A DNA stretch of 64,000 nt from assembly GCF_900103005.1 (NCBI RefSeq), contig NZ_FMWL01000002.1, forward strand, positions 186,001 to 250,000. The letters are read 5' to 3'. The translations under genes were made by a program, and so were the position numbers. How positions within the stretch are numbered: the first letter of the stretch is position 1; every line of letters starts with the position of its first letter. A model generated the notes under the pieces. The model worked only from the letters and a program-made list of their open reading frames with translations, searched no databases and was not told the origin of the DNA. Source of the DNA: Acidaminobacter hydrogenoformans DSM 2784 (lineage in GTDB: Bacteria; Bacillota; Clostridia; Peptostreptococcales; Acidaminobacteraceae). Below, one piece after another: positions 24,135 through 32,630 of this stretch.

Positions 24135-24499
24135 AATCTTTAGTTGAACTTGAAAGAATCCAACAGGACGTGTATAAACGGATCAATCTTCGCACACTTA
24201 AAGGAGACTATACCGTCTCGGTAGCTGTTGATGATTGCGGCATGGCTGCTGGCGCACGCCAGGTCCTTCTGACTTTCCTGGATGAAATTGAGAAGCAAGG
24301 GCTTGAAAACATAAGAGTGATACAGACTGGATGCCTTGGCGATTGCAGCATTGAGCCAGTGGTTGAGATTTTTCACGAAGGTGAGCCAAAAGTCACCTAT
24401 GTCCATATGACTGAAGAAAAGGCAAGACAGATCGTTAAAGAGCATTTGGTGAATCATCAGGTTGTTGAAGCATTCACCATCGGCAAACTAAAAAAGTAA
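24131..24499 (+). CDS. Thioredoxin-like [2Fe-2S] ferredoxin-type subunit
   Basis: The 122-aa protein shows VSVAVDDCGMAAGARQVLLTF and IRVIQTGCLGDCSIEPVVEIF, a [2Fe-2S] thioredoxin-like fold in which the first CxxxxC pattern is changed to a single Cys (DDCGMAAGA), while the later CxxxC is intact. Such small proteins accompany NuoE and NuoF subunits in bifurcating hydrogenase and formate dehydrogenase operons. The TTG start lies in the NuoE stop (TTGA) behind GAGGAGG. The exact cluster ligation cannot be settled from sequence. Confidence 0.85.
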   Translation: MKSLVELERIQQDVYKRINLRTLKGDYTVSVAVDDCGMAAGARQVLLTFLDEIEKQGLENIRVIQTGCLGDCSIEPVVEIFHEGEPKVTYVHMTEEKARQIVKEHLVNHQVVEAFTIGKLKK

Positions 24500-24523
24500 A
24501 ACCATGACAGGAGGCTTATGCCA

Positions 24524-26323
24524 ATGAGTTTGTTCAGATCACACGTCCTCATCTGCGGCGGCACAGGATGTACGTCCTCAAGCTCCGACAAGATAGAGGA
24601 TCGTTTTAGGGAACTGGTTGCAGAGCAAGGCCTGGACCAGGAGGTAATGGTCGTCCGTACGGGCTGCTTTGGCCTTTGCGAGGAAGGCCCCATCTGTATT
24701 GTCCATCCTGAGGGCTCATTTTATTCCAGAGTCAAGATCGAAGATGTCGATACCATTGTTTCAGAGCATCTGATGAAAGGCCGCGTCGTTGAGTCGCTGC
24801 TTTACAGGGATAAGCTCGCTCCGCCAGAGAAGCAGCTGGCCACATCCTTCAGTGATGTTACCTTCTATAAGATGCAGCACCGGGTCGCCCTTAAGAACTG
24901 CGGGGTGATCAACCCTGAGGTCATTGAGGAATACATAGCCTATGACGGCTACAAAGCCCTTGGCAAGGTTCTTACGGAAATGAAGCCTTCAGAAGTCCTG
25001 GAAATCGTCAAGCAATCCGGACTTAAAGGCCGGGGCGGCGGCGGCTTCCCTACAGGTCTCAAATGGGAATTCGCGGCCAAAACAGAAGGCCCAATCAAAT
25101 ATATTGGCTGTAACGCAGACGAAGGAGACCCTGGCGCCTTTATGGACCGTTCCATTCTCGAGGGGGATCCACATTGTCTGATCGAAGCCATGGCCATTGC
25201 CGGCTATGCCACAGGCGCGGAGAAAGGGTATGTCTATATTCGGGCGGAGTACCCTATAGCGGTTAAACGTCTTAGAATCGCCATTGAACAAGCCAAAGAA
25301 CATGGGCTTCTTGGCAAAAACCTTTTTGGGACTGAATTTTCATTTGATATGGAGATCAGGCTTGGTGCCGGCGCATTTGTCTGCGGTGAGGAAACCGCGC
25401 TGATCGCTTCCATTGAGGGCGAACGGGGCATGCCGCGGCCAAAGCCGCCTTTCCCTGCCCACAAAGGGATCTTTGGAAAGCCAACCGTCATCAATAATGT
25501 TGAAACCTTTGCCAACGTCCCGCAAATCATTCTTAACGGCGCCGAGTGGTTCGCCAGCATGGGCACAGAAAAATCCAAAGGTACAAAAGTTTTCGCCCTC
25601 GGCGGCAAGATCAACAATTCCGGTCTGATTGAAATTGAAATGGGCACCAAGCTCCGTCATGTCATTGAGGAGATTGGCGGCGGCATTCCAAACGGAAAGA
25701 AATTCAAAGCGGTCCAGACCGGCGGCCCTTCCGGCGGTTGTATCACCGCAGATCACCTTGATGTGCCTATTGACTATGACAACTTAATTGCTCTGGGCTC
25801 CATGATGGGCTCGGGGGGGATGATCGTCATGGACGAAGACAACTGCATGGTCGACATTGCCCGCTTCTTCCTCGATTTCACTGTGGATGAGTCTTGCGGT
25901 AAGTGCGTCCCATGCCGGGAAGGCACAAGGCGTATGCTCGAGATTCTCGACAGAATCACGGAAGGCAAAGGCGAGATGGAGGACATTGAAAAGCTTGAGC
26001 GGCTGGCGAAAAACATCAAAGCCTCATCCCTCTGCGGCCTTGGGCAAACCGCGCCAAATCCGGTGCTCTCTACCCTTCGCTATTTCAGGACAGAGTATGA
26101 AGCGCATATTGTTGGGAAGACCTGTCCAGCCGGCGTTTGCCAGGCACTGCTCACTTATGTCATCACAGACGCCTGCAAAGGCTGTACACTTTGTAAGAAA
26201 GTTTGTCCGGTCGGCTGTATCACTGGTGAAGTCAAAGGGCTGCACTATATTGATCCGGACGCGTGTATCAAATGCGGCGCCTGCATGAGCAAGTGTCCGT
26301 TCAATGCGATTATCAAGAAATAA
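24524..26323 (+). CDS. NuoF/HydB-like NAD(P)-binding flavoprotein subunit
   Basis: The protein is about 599 aa. An N-terminal thioredoxin-like [2Fe-2S] region (ICGGTGCTSS, RTGCFGLCEEGPI) leads to the NADH/FMN domain (GLKGRGGGGFPTGLKWEFA; NADEGDPGAFMDR), then SLBB, and the NuoF C-terminal [4Fe-4S] site (SCGKCVPCREGTRRML with a later SLCGLG Cys). Two ferredoxin [4Fe-4S] motifs end it (CKGCTLCKKVCP and CIKCGACMSKCP). This is the layout of the HydB subunit of electron-bifurcating enzymes. It should carry electrons between formate dehydrogenase and NAD(P) and/or ferredoxin. An ATG at 24518 is an alternative start. Confidence 0.94.
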   Translation: MSLFRSHVLICGGTGCTSSSSDKIEDRFRELVAEQGLDQEVMVVRTGCFGLCEEGPICIVHPEGSFYSRVKIEDVDTIVSEHLMKGRVVESLLYRDKLAPPEKQLATSFSDVTFYKMQHRVALKNCGVINPEVIEEYIAYDGYKALGKVLTEMKPSEVLEIVKQSGLKGRGGGGFPTGLKWEFAAKTEGPIKYIGCNADEGDPGAFMDRSILEGDPHCLIEAMAIAGYATGAEKGYVYIRAEYPIAVKRLRIAIEQAKEHGLLGKNLFGTEFSFDMEIRLGAGAFVCGEETALIASIEGERGMPRPKPPFPAHKGIFGKPTVINNVETFANVPQIILNGAEWFASMGTEKSKGTKVFALGGKINNSGLIEIEMGTKLRHVIEEIGGGIPNGKKFKAVQTGGPSGGCITADHLDVPIDYDNLIALGSMMGSGGMIVMDEDNCMVDIARFFLDFTVDESCGKCVPCREGTRRMLEILDRITEGKGEMEDIEKLERLAKNIKASSLCGLGQTAPNPVLSTLRYFRTEYEAHIVGKTCPAGVCQALLTYVITDACKGCTLCKKVCPVGCITGEVKGLHYIDPDACIKCGACMSKCPFNAIIKK

Positions 26324-26378
26324 CGCGAGGCCTAATTGAAGCGCCCGCTTGAATTCATATCGTAAGGAGGACGAATAC

Positions 26379-29063
26379 ATGGCTCAGGTGACCCTGAACG
26401 GGACTACCATACATGTAGATTTGCCAAAGACCATTTTGCAGGTGGCTGAAGAAGCCGGCCTGTTTGTACCCACCTTTTGCAACGACAAGCGCCTGGTTCC
26501 AAATGGCGCCTGCCGGATGTGCGTCGTCGAAGTCCAGGGCGCACGAAGCCTGGTGGCTTCATGCACAACCCCAGCTACGGACGGCATGGTGATCAACACA
26601 GAAACACCTGCTGTCATTGATGCCAGGAAATCCGTACTTGAACTGATTTGGGCAAACCACCCCAATGACTGCGTCGTCTGCGACAAAGCAGGTGACTGTA
26701 AGCTTCAGGACTATACTTATCGCTACGAGATTGATATTGATGCCTTTAAAGGCGCAAAGCGCGTCAGCGAAGTAGACGCTTCAAACAAATTTTTCTACAA
26801 CGACCAAAATAAATGCATCCTTTGCGGAAAATGTGTCCGAGTCTGTGATGAACTTCAAAACACCTCAGCTATTGGCTTCAGCGAGCGCGGATTCCACACC
26901 CATATTACCCATCCGTTCGAGGAAGGCATGGATAAGTCAATTTGTGTCTCCTGCGGGAACTGTGTCTCAGTTTGCCCGGTCGGAGCCCTTATGCCTAAGA
27001 GCAAGGAACGTTTCAGAAACTGGGAGACCAAAAAAATACACACGACCTGTTCTTACTGTGGCGTTGGATGTCAGATGAATTTGATTGTCAAAGACAACAA
27101 AGTTGTAGACGTTGAACCTGTCAATGAACATTCCAACATGGGTCTGCTCTGCGTTAAAGGAAAATTCGGCTACAGCTTTATCGACCATCCAGACCGTCTG
27201 AAAAAACCTATGCTCAGGAAGCATGGCGTCTTGACGGAAGTCGAGTGGGATGAGGCCCTGGACTTTGTTGCAGACAAAATCAAGCACACCAGGGACGTCT
27301 ATGGTGCTGACACGCTTGCTGGCCTGGTCTCTGCAAGATGCACAAATGAAGATAACTATTTGATGCAGAAACTCTTCAGGGCAGGTGTCGGGACAAATAA
27401 CCTCGACCACTGCGCCCGCCTCTGACATGCTTCTACAGTCGCAGGTCTTGCGACTACACTCGGAAGCGGCGCAATGACAAACAGCATCCCTGAAATACCA
27501 AAAATTGACCTCGCCTTTATCACAGGCTCCAACACGACTGAAAACCATCCGGTCATAGGTGCTCAAATCCTTCAAGCTGTAAAAAACGGCGCCAAACTTA
27601 TTGTTGCTGATCCAAGACGCATAGAGATCGCGGAAAAAGCGGATGTCTTCCTGCAGCTAAAACCTGGCACCAACGTGGCGCTTCTCAATGCCATGATGAA
27701 CGTCATTTACAACGAGGGCTTATATGACGCTGAGTTTATTGAAGAGCGCACAGCTGGACTTTCCGGTTTGATTGACGTGATTCAAGAATATACACCGGAA
27801 AAAGCTCAAGAAATTTGCGGCGTTGACGCGGATCTCATCCGAAAAGCTGCCAGGATGTACGCCCACGCTGACAAAGCTGCCATTTTCTACGCCATGGGGA
27901 TCACCCAGCACAGCACCGGCACAGGCCACGTTATGACCGTGTCAAATTTGGCTATGATGTGCGGCAATCTTGGCAAAGCCCACAGCGGTGTTAACCCACT
28001 CCGTGGACAAAACAACGTTCAGGGCGCTTGTGACATGGGCGGTCTTCCGGATGATTTCCCTGGTTACCAGAAGGTCACCAACCCGGAAGTGATCCAAAAG
28101 TTTGAGACGCTTTGGAATGCCAAGCTATCCTTTAAACGCGGCCTCCCTCTGACAAAAATGATGCAGGCAGCGCACAGCGGTGAAATCAAGCTCATGTACA
28201 TCATGGGAGAAAATCCTATGGTATCTGACCCTGATACAACGCATATCCGCGAAAGCCTTGAAAACCTGGATTGTCTGATCGTCCAGGACATCTTCCCAAC
28301 AGAGACCACCGAGCTTGCAGATGTCGTCCTTCCAGTCGCTTGCTTTGCTGAAAAAGATGGCACCTTCACCAACACCGAGCGCCGGGTACAGCGTGTCAGA
28401 AAGGCCGTTCAAGCGCCGGGAGAAGCCAAGGCGGACTGGGAAGTTTTCGTAGAAATCATGAAGCGCCTGGGCATGGATGTACCTTATGAAAAACCAGAGG
28501 ATGTCATGAAGGAAATCGCGCAGTCTACGCAGCTCTACGGCGGCATCACGTATGACCGCATCGAGCACAAGGGCATCCAGTGGCCTTGTCCGACACCAGA
28601 TCATCCTGGTACGCCTTATCTCCACAAGGACAAGTTTTCAAGAGGCAAAGGACTTTTTGTACCAGTGCATCACGTTGACTCCGCAGAGCTTCAAGATGAA
28701 GCTTATCCATTTATCCTGACCACTGGCCGCATCTTGTACCATTACCACACCAGAACTATGACAAAGCGCGTTGAAGGTCTCCATGCCATTGCTTCAGAAG
28801 GCTTTATAGAGATCTCTCCAAACACAGCTGAAAAACTGGGTGTTGAAGATGGCGAGCTCGTCAAAGTTGCTTCACGCAGAGGCACATTGGAAGTCAAGGC
28901 ACGGGTAACAGATACCATTCAAGATCAAGTTGTCTTTATGCCGTTCCACTTCGCAGAAACCGCTGCGAATATCCTCACAAACGCCTCAGCGCTGGACGAG
29001 ATTTCCAGCATGCCTGAGCTCAAGGTTTGTGCGGTAAGTGTTGAAAAACTGGAAACCGTTTAA
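26379..29063 (+). CDS. fdhA: Selenocysteine formate dehydrogenase catalytic subunit (UGA read as Sec at codon 349)
   Basis: The frame continues through a TGA at 27423-27425 and gives 894 residues. The region reads [30 protein letters not shown], the active-site sequence of Mo/W formate dehydrogenases with Sec as metal ligand. Domains: NuoG-like [2Fe-2S] (Cys 34, 45, 48, 62), His-Cys [4Fe-4S] (HPNDCVVCDKAGDCKLQ), two ferredoxin clusters (CILCGKCVRVCD; CVSCGNCVSVCP), the catalytic [4Fe-4S] (CSYCGVGCQMN), molybdopterin domains and a C-terminal dinucleotide-binding domain (EISPNTAEKLGVEDGELVKVASRRG). AAGGAGG precedes the ATG. It oxidises formate or reduces CO2 with the upstream NuoE/NuoF-like subunits. 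Confidence 0.96.
27437..27455 (+). promoter_or_regulatory. SECIS element of fdhA
   Basis: AGTCGCA-GGTCT-TGCGACT forms a perfect 7-bp stem with a GGUCU loop. The loop starts 18 nt after the UGA codon, the same loop sequence and spacing I recall for the Escherichia coli fdhF SECIS. SelB would bind here to deliver Sec-tRNA. Confidence 0.85.
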
Positions 29064-29092
29064 CTTAATTGCAGCAGAACGAGGTGAACTTA

Positions 29093-30487
29093 TTGAAACG
29101 TTTCGGCACAGCTGTCTTATTGGCGGGAGGCCAAAGCTCCCGTATGGGCTTTGACAAACAGACGCTCTGTGTAGGCGACATGCGCTTGACAGATCTGATT
29201 TTCAGGCAGCTGACCGAAGTCTTTGAGGACATCGTTGTGGTAACAGGGCGGCCTGAGCTTTACGCGGGCCGCCCTGTTCGCGTTGTTTCGGACCGTCTGT
29301 ATGGGGTAGGTCCGCTTGCGGGTATTCACGCAGGGCTTCAGGCTTCAGAGAGCGAATATATTTACTTGATGGCCTGTGATATGCCCTCATTTTCAGCGGC
29401 ATTTGCCCGTTATATGATGGGGCGGCTGAAAAATGAAAAAGCCTGTGTTTCTCGTTTTGGAGAATGGATTGAACCCTTTCACGGATTTTATCATCGTTCC
29501 TTAATCTCTGAAATAGAGGGTTTCGTCGAATCTGGCAGGCGAAATATTTTCAAATTTCTCGAGCAGTTTGAAGTCTGTTACATTGAAGAAGCGACAACCC
29601 GCAGCTTCTCATCTGATTGGTCGCTCTTTGACAATCTGAACACGCCGGAGCAGTTGGAAAGACTCTCCGAACAATACTTTCCAAAGGATGGGGTGCATTT
29701 GAAAAAGACAACACCTATGCTGCGCTTTGAGGACGGCCACTGGGAAGCTTATCAGGATGAGGTCGTCAGCGAATACACCTTGCATTTGCACGTCAATGGC
29801 ACTTCTTGGGCCAAGCTGCTTTGCAGCCCGGTTGCTTTAAAAGAGCTGGTCTACGGCTTTCTTTACAGCGAGCGTCTCATAGATCATCCCAACGACCTGA
29901 CTGAGCTTGGGATGGATGTTAAGAACGGAGAAGCATTTGCCAAGATCGCCGGTTTTGACGAGGTCAAAGGGACTCGGACTATAGCGACCAGCGGCGCAAG
30001 ACTTTATCAGGGGCAACCGTCCATCTCAAGGATTGAGCCTGAAGCCCTGGCTTCAGGGAGTATAGCGCCGGACTTTGTTTTAAACACCATGCGGGCGTTT
30101 ACAACAAGCTCAGAAGTGTTTATGACGACGGGCGGTGTCCACGCATGCAGTCTCGCCTCTTCCACCCAGCGCCTTTCCTTTTTTGATGATATTGGCCGTC
30201 ATAACGCCCTGGACAAGGTGATAGGCAGAGCTTTGCTGGATGGTGTCTCACTGAAGGACAAGCTTATCTTCTTCAGTGGAAGGATTTCCTCTGAAATTAT
30301 TGGAAAATGCGCAAATGCAGGTATTTCCACGGTGGTGTCCAGGTCCGCCCCAACGTTTGGCGCTATTGAAGCCGCCAAGGGTTATGATATGACGGTTGTG
30401 GGTTTTACAAGAGGCAACAGATTCAACGTTTATAACGGGCATCACCGTCTGATGGGGGCGCCAGCAATGCCTGAAGAGAATCTGTAG
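29093..30487 (+). CDS. MobA-FdhD fusion protein
   Basis: This is a 464-aa fusion. Residues 1 to about 195 are a MobA-type molybdopterin nucleotidyltransferase (AVLLAGGQSSRMGFDKQTL, GPLAGIHAGLQASESEYIYLMACDMPSF). From about residue 205 an FdhD domain follows (LHVNGTSWAKLLCSPVALKELVYGFLYSERLI, FMTTGGVHACSLA, FFDDIGRHNALDKVIGRAL, FSGRISSEIIGKCANAGISTVVSRSAPT). MobA builds the dinucleotide cofactor, and FdhD delivers sulfur to it for formate dehydrogenase. The FdhD loop that normally holds CxxC reads IATSGARLYQG, without Cys. The TTG at 29093 follows GAGGTG. It lies 29 nt after fdhA. Confidence 0.92.
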   Translation: MKRFGTAVLLAGGQSSRMGFDKQTLCVGDMRLTDLIFRQLTEVFEDIVVVTGRPELYAGRPVRVVSDRLYGVGPLAGIHAGLQASESEYIYLMACDMPSFSAAFARYMMGRLKNEKACVSRFGEWIEPFHGFYHRSLISEIEGFVESGRRNIFKFLEQFEVCYIEEATTRSFSSDWSLFDNLNTPEQLERLSEQYFPKDGVHLKKTTPMLRFEDGHWEAYQDEVVSEYTLHLHVNGTSWAKLLCSPVALKELVYGFLYSERLIDHPNDLTELGMDVKNGEAFAKIAGFDEVKGTRTIATSGARLYQGQPSISRIEPEALASGSIAPDFVLNTMRAFTTSSEVFMTTGGVHACSLASSTQRLSFFDDIGRHNALDKVIGRALLDGVSLKDKLIFFSGRISSEIIGKCANAGISTVVSRSAPTFGAIEAAKGYDMTVVGFTRGNRFNVYNGHHRLMGAPAMPEENL

Positions 30488-30500
30488 GCTTAAGAAAAAT

Positions 30501-30528
30501 TTGTGACCTTCACGATTATTTTTATATT
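30501..30528 (+). promoter_or_regulatory. Possible promoter before the flavodoxin gene
   Basis: TTGTGA (30501-30506) and TATATT (30523-30528) are spaced by 16 bp, about 60 bp upstream of the flavodoxin start. Confidence 0.35.
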
Positions 30529-30589
30529 GCGCAGCGCCAGATTTAGGCGTACGCTGTAGGTGTAAAAAAAAATCATGGGGGTAAGTTTT

Positions 30590-31018
30590 ATGACCATCGG
30601 CATCATTATTCACTCAAAGACCGGACATACGCTCTCTGTCGCAGAAACTCTGAAAGCCAGCCTATCCAGCGCAGGACGCCCCGCTGTGCTCCTGCGGATA
30701 GAGGATCAGCCTGACTATGACAGCTTTGATGCCATCCTCCTTGGATCCCACACAGAAGGTTTTATGCTGGCCCAGGAAATGGTCGCCTACCTGACAGCGC
30801 TTCCTGAGAAGACACTCAGTCAGAAGAAAACCGTTTTGCTGATCACACACGCCTTTCCCCTTCACGCTATGGGCGGCAATCAGGCCATGGCAGGATTAAG
30901 AAAACTCGTTGAGGCGAAAGGTGCGAAAGTAGTCGCTGAAAAAATCATTGACTGGTCCAGGCCTGGCCGGGAGAGGCAGATTGAGGCCGCTGTGAAACAG
31001 ATCACGTCTATCCTTTAG
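30590..31018 (+). CDS. Flavodoxin-like protein
   Basis: The protein is about 142 aa. It opens TIGIIIHSKTGHTLSVAETLKASL, a flavodoxin FMN phosphate-binding loop (S-K-T-G-H-T), followed by FDAILLGSHTEGFMLAQEM and KTVLLITHAFPLHAMGGNQAMAGLRKLVEAKGAKVVAE. The domain is complete and short. The ATG at 30590 has GGGGGTAAG four bases upstream; an ATG at 30575 lacks a site. It could serve as an electron carrier or a menaquinone-type reductase relative. Its placement after the formate dehydrogenase locus suggests, but does not show, a redox link. Confidence 0.85.
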   Translation: MTIGIIIHSKTGHTLSVAETLKASLSSAGRPAVLLRIEDQPDYDSFDAILLGSHTEGFMLAQEMVAYLTALPEKTLSQKKTVLLITHAFPLHAMGGNQAMAGLRKLVEAKGAKVVAEKIIDWSRPGRERQIEAAVKQITSIL

Positions 31019-31061
31019 ACTTTCTGCGAATTTTAACAATTTTGATCAAAAACATAAAAAT

Positions 31062-31098
31062 AGCCCGCTGCTTGTATTTAAGCAACGAGCTTTTTTTA
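31062..31098. terminator. Bidirectional terminator between flavodoxin and rnpB
   Basis: AGCCCGCTGCTT and AAGCAACGAGCT pair at 10 of 12 positions. Seven T follow on the plus strand, and ATTTTTATGTTTTT follows on the minus strand. It can end both convergent transcripts. Confidence 0.75.
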
Positions 31099-31109
31099 TG
31101 GAGTAAAAT

Positions 31110-31466
31110 GTGAGCAAACCTGTAAGCCGAGTTCTGTATTAGACAATCATCTATCTAGGCCCGTCGTTGCCGAAGGGCTCAAGCGACCTACCAACCGGGG
31201 GGAGCGAGCAACTCCCTTCTCATCCCGTACTTGGTCTTGCTCCAGGCGGGGTTTACAGAGCCGTCCAGTCACCTGAACGCTGGTGAGCTCTTACCTCACC
31301 ATTCCACCCTTACCGCAGCAGGAGCCGAAGCTTATCTACTGTGGCGGTATCTTTCTATTGCACTTTCCTTGGAGTCGCCTCCACTGGGGGTTACCCAGCA
31401 CCCTGCTCTATGGAGCTCGGACTTTCCTCGTGCCCGTTAAAGCACGCGATTGTCTGGTTTACTCAC
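31110..31466 (-). ncRNA. rnpB: RNase P RNA (catalytic, type A-like)
   Basis: The minus strand gives a 357-nt RNA whose ends pair perfectly as P1 (GTGAGTAAACC with GGTTTGCTCAC). It contains the universal core segments GAGGAAAGTCCGAGCTCC near the 5' end (CR-I), AGGGTGGAA in the middle, and the 3' ACAGAACTCGGCTTACAGG (CR-V). This RNA cuts the 5' leader from pre-tRNAs. Reading frames in this stretch are by-products of the RNA gene. Confidence 0.96.
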
Positions 31467-31472
31467 TCATTC

Positions 31473-31501
31473 ATTATAGGCTTATTATTATTAAAAATCA
31501 A
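31473..31501 (-). promoter_or_regulatory. rnpB promoter, overlapping the nif3-like 3' end
   Basis: On the minus strand TTGATT (31496-31501) and TATAAT (31473-31478) have a 17-bp spacer, and the -10 box lies 7 bp before the predicted RNA 5' end. The -35 box is inside the last codons of the upstream gene. Confidence 0.8.
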
Positions 31502-32630
31502 TGGAAAAAGGATTAATAGATGCTTTAGAAATGACAACCCGGGCTTCGTAACCCTTTTGTTCAAGTTCCTCACTCAGCTGCGCCGCAAGCCGGGAGACGA
31601 ACGGCAGCTCTGTTTCAAAATGACCGGCGTCAATTAAATGAAGTCCAAGCGCCAAAGCGCCCTGAGCGTCATGATATTTTACATCCCCCGTAATCAAGAG
31701 GTCACAGCCAGCTTGAGCCGCTTCTCTATAAAAAGAACCCCCTGCGCCTGGCACAACAGCCACGCGGTGTATGAGCGCCTCAGGCGAACCAATCATTCTT
31801 GTTCCAGGCGCTTTTAAAGCGTTTCTGACGTGCCGCGCCCAATCCATGAGCACCCAGTTCTGTCCGCCGGCTTCAGTGTGCGGTATTGAGGCGACAGCCC
31901 CAAACCCATAAACCTGCTCTGGCGCCTTCAATGGCCACAGGTCATAAGCAGGCACTTCATAGGGGTGTGTCTCCAGCATTGCTTTCACAACTGCTCTGAC
32001 GGCTTGCTGAGGAACCAGAACCTCAAGCTTCCTCTCTGCCACCTGTTCACGGACATTAACCGCTCCAATTGCGGGCTTCGCGCCTTCCAGCGGCAGAAAT
32101 GTGCCAGTGCCTTGTGCGCTGAAGCTGCACTCTGCATAAGCACCCAGATGACCGGCGCCACTTTCAAACATTGCCTTTGCAACCGCTTCTGTGTCATGTT
32201 CCGGTACGTAGACAGCAAGCTTGAAAAACGGCTCTTTAAAAACCTCACCCATAATTTCTGACCTTTCAAGGCCCAATGCCTCAAGCAATGCGTCCACAGT
32301 CCCGCCAGGTGCGGCGTCCGCGTTGGTGTGAGCGACATAAACGCCAATTCTGGAAGCTGTCAGCTTTCGAAGCATAGCTTCTACCGGGCTGCTTTCCGTC
32401 AAACTTTTTAAAGGCTCAAATATAAGTGGATGATGACAGACAATCAGGTCGGCATTGACATCCACAGCCTCCTGGATGACCTCCGGGGTAATTTCCAAAG
32501 CCACAAGGATTTTATTAACGGTGCTGTTTAAATTGCCCACCTGAAAACCCACATTATCCCAAGACGCGGCTAACCGGGTCGGAAACCTGTCTTCAAGGAG
32601 CTTGATTATTTTTTTTGAGTTGACAAGCAC
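31491..32630 (-). CDS. Nif3-like dinuclear metal centre protein (DUF34, YqfO type)
   Basis: This 379-aa protein has the two Nif3 halves with metal ligands (DLIVCHHPLIFEPLKSL near residue 60; LITGDVKYHDAQGALALGLHLIDAGHFETE near the end) and the inserted YqfO-type middle domain (KLAVYVPEHDTEAVAKAMFESGAGHLGAY ... FLPLEGAKPAIG). The biochemical role of the family is unsettled; annotation as GTP cyclohydrolase I type 2 is weakly founded. A GTG start at 32630 overlaps trmK by 25 nt, with GGAGG upstream, as is usual for this gene pair in Firmicutes. Confidence 0.92.
   Translation of the reverse strand: MLVNSKKIIKLLEDRFPTRLAASWDNVGFQVGNLNSTVNKILVALEITPEVIQEAVDVNADLIVCHHPLIFEPLKSLTESSPVEAMLRKLTASRIGVYVAHTNADAAPGGTVDALLEALGLERSEIMGEVFKEPFFKLAVYVPEHDTEAVAKAMFESGAGHLGAYAECSFSAQGTGTFLPLEGAKPAIGAVNVREQVAERKLEVLVPQQAVRAVVKAMLETHPYEVPAYDLWPLKAPEQVYGFGAVASIPHTEAGGQNWVLMDWARHVRNALKAPGTRMIGSPEALIHRVAVVPGAGGSFYREAAQAGCDLLITGDVKYHDAQGALALGLHLIDAGHFETELPFVSRLAAQLSEELEQKGYEARVVISKASINPFSIDF

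Noticed and set aside
24131..24499. Reading the small [2Fe-2S] gene as a broken piece of NuoE
   Set aside because: It has its own start, ribosome site and complete fold, and such a separate small subunit is common in bifurcating enzyme operons.
27423..27473. Apparent frameshift or nonsense mutation splitting the formate dehydrogenase gene
   Set aside because: The frame is unchanged on both sides, the position is the Sec site of the family, and a SECIS-type hairpin follows at the right distance.
31231..31637. Overlapping plus-strand reading frames of 69-98 codons
   Set aside because: They lie inside the RNase P RNA gene and its flank on the opposite strand.
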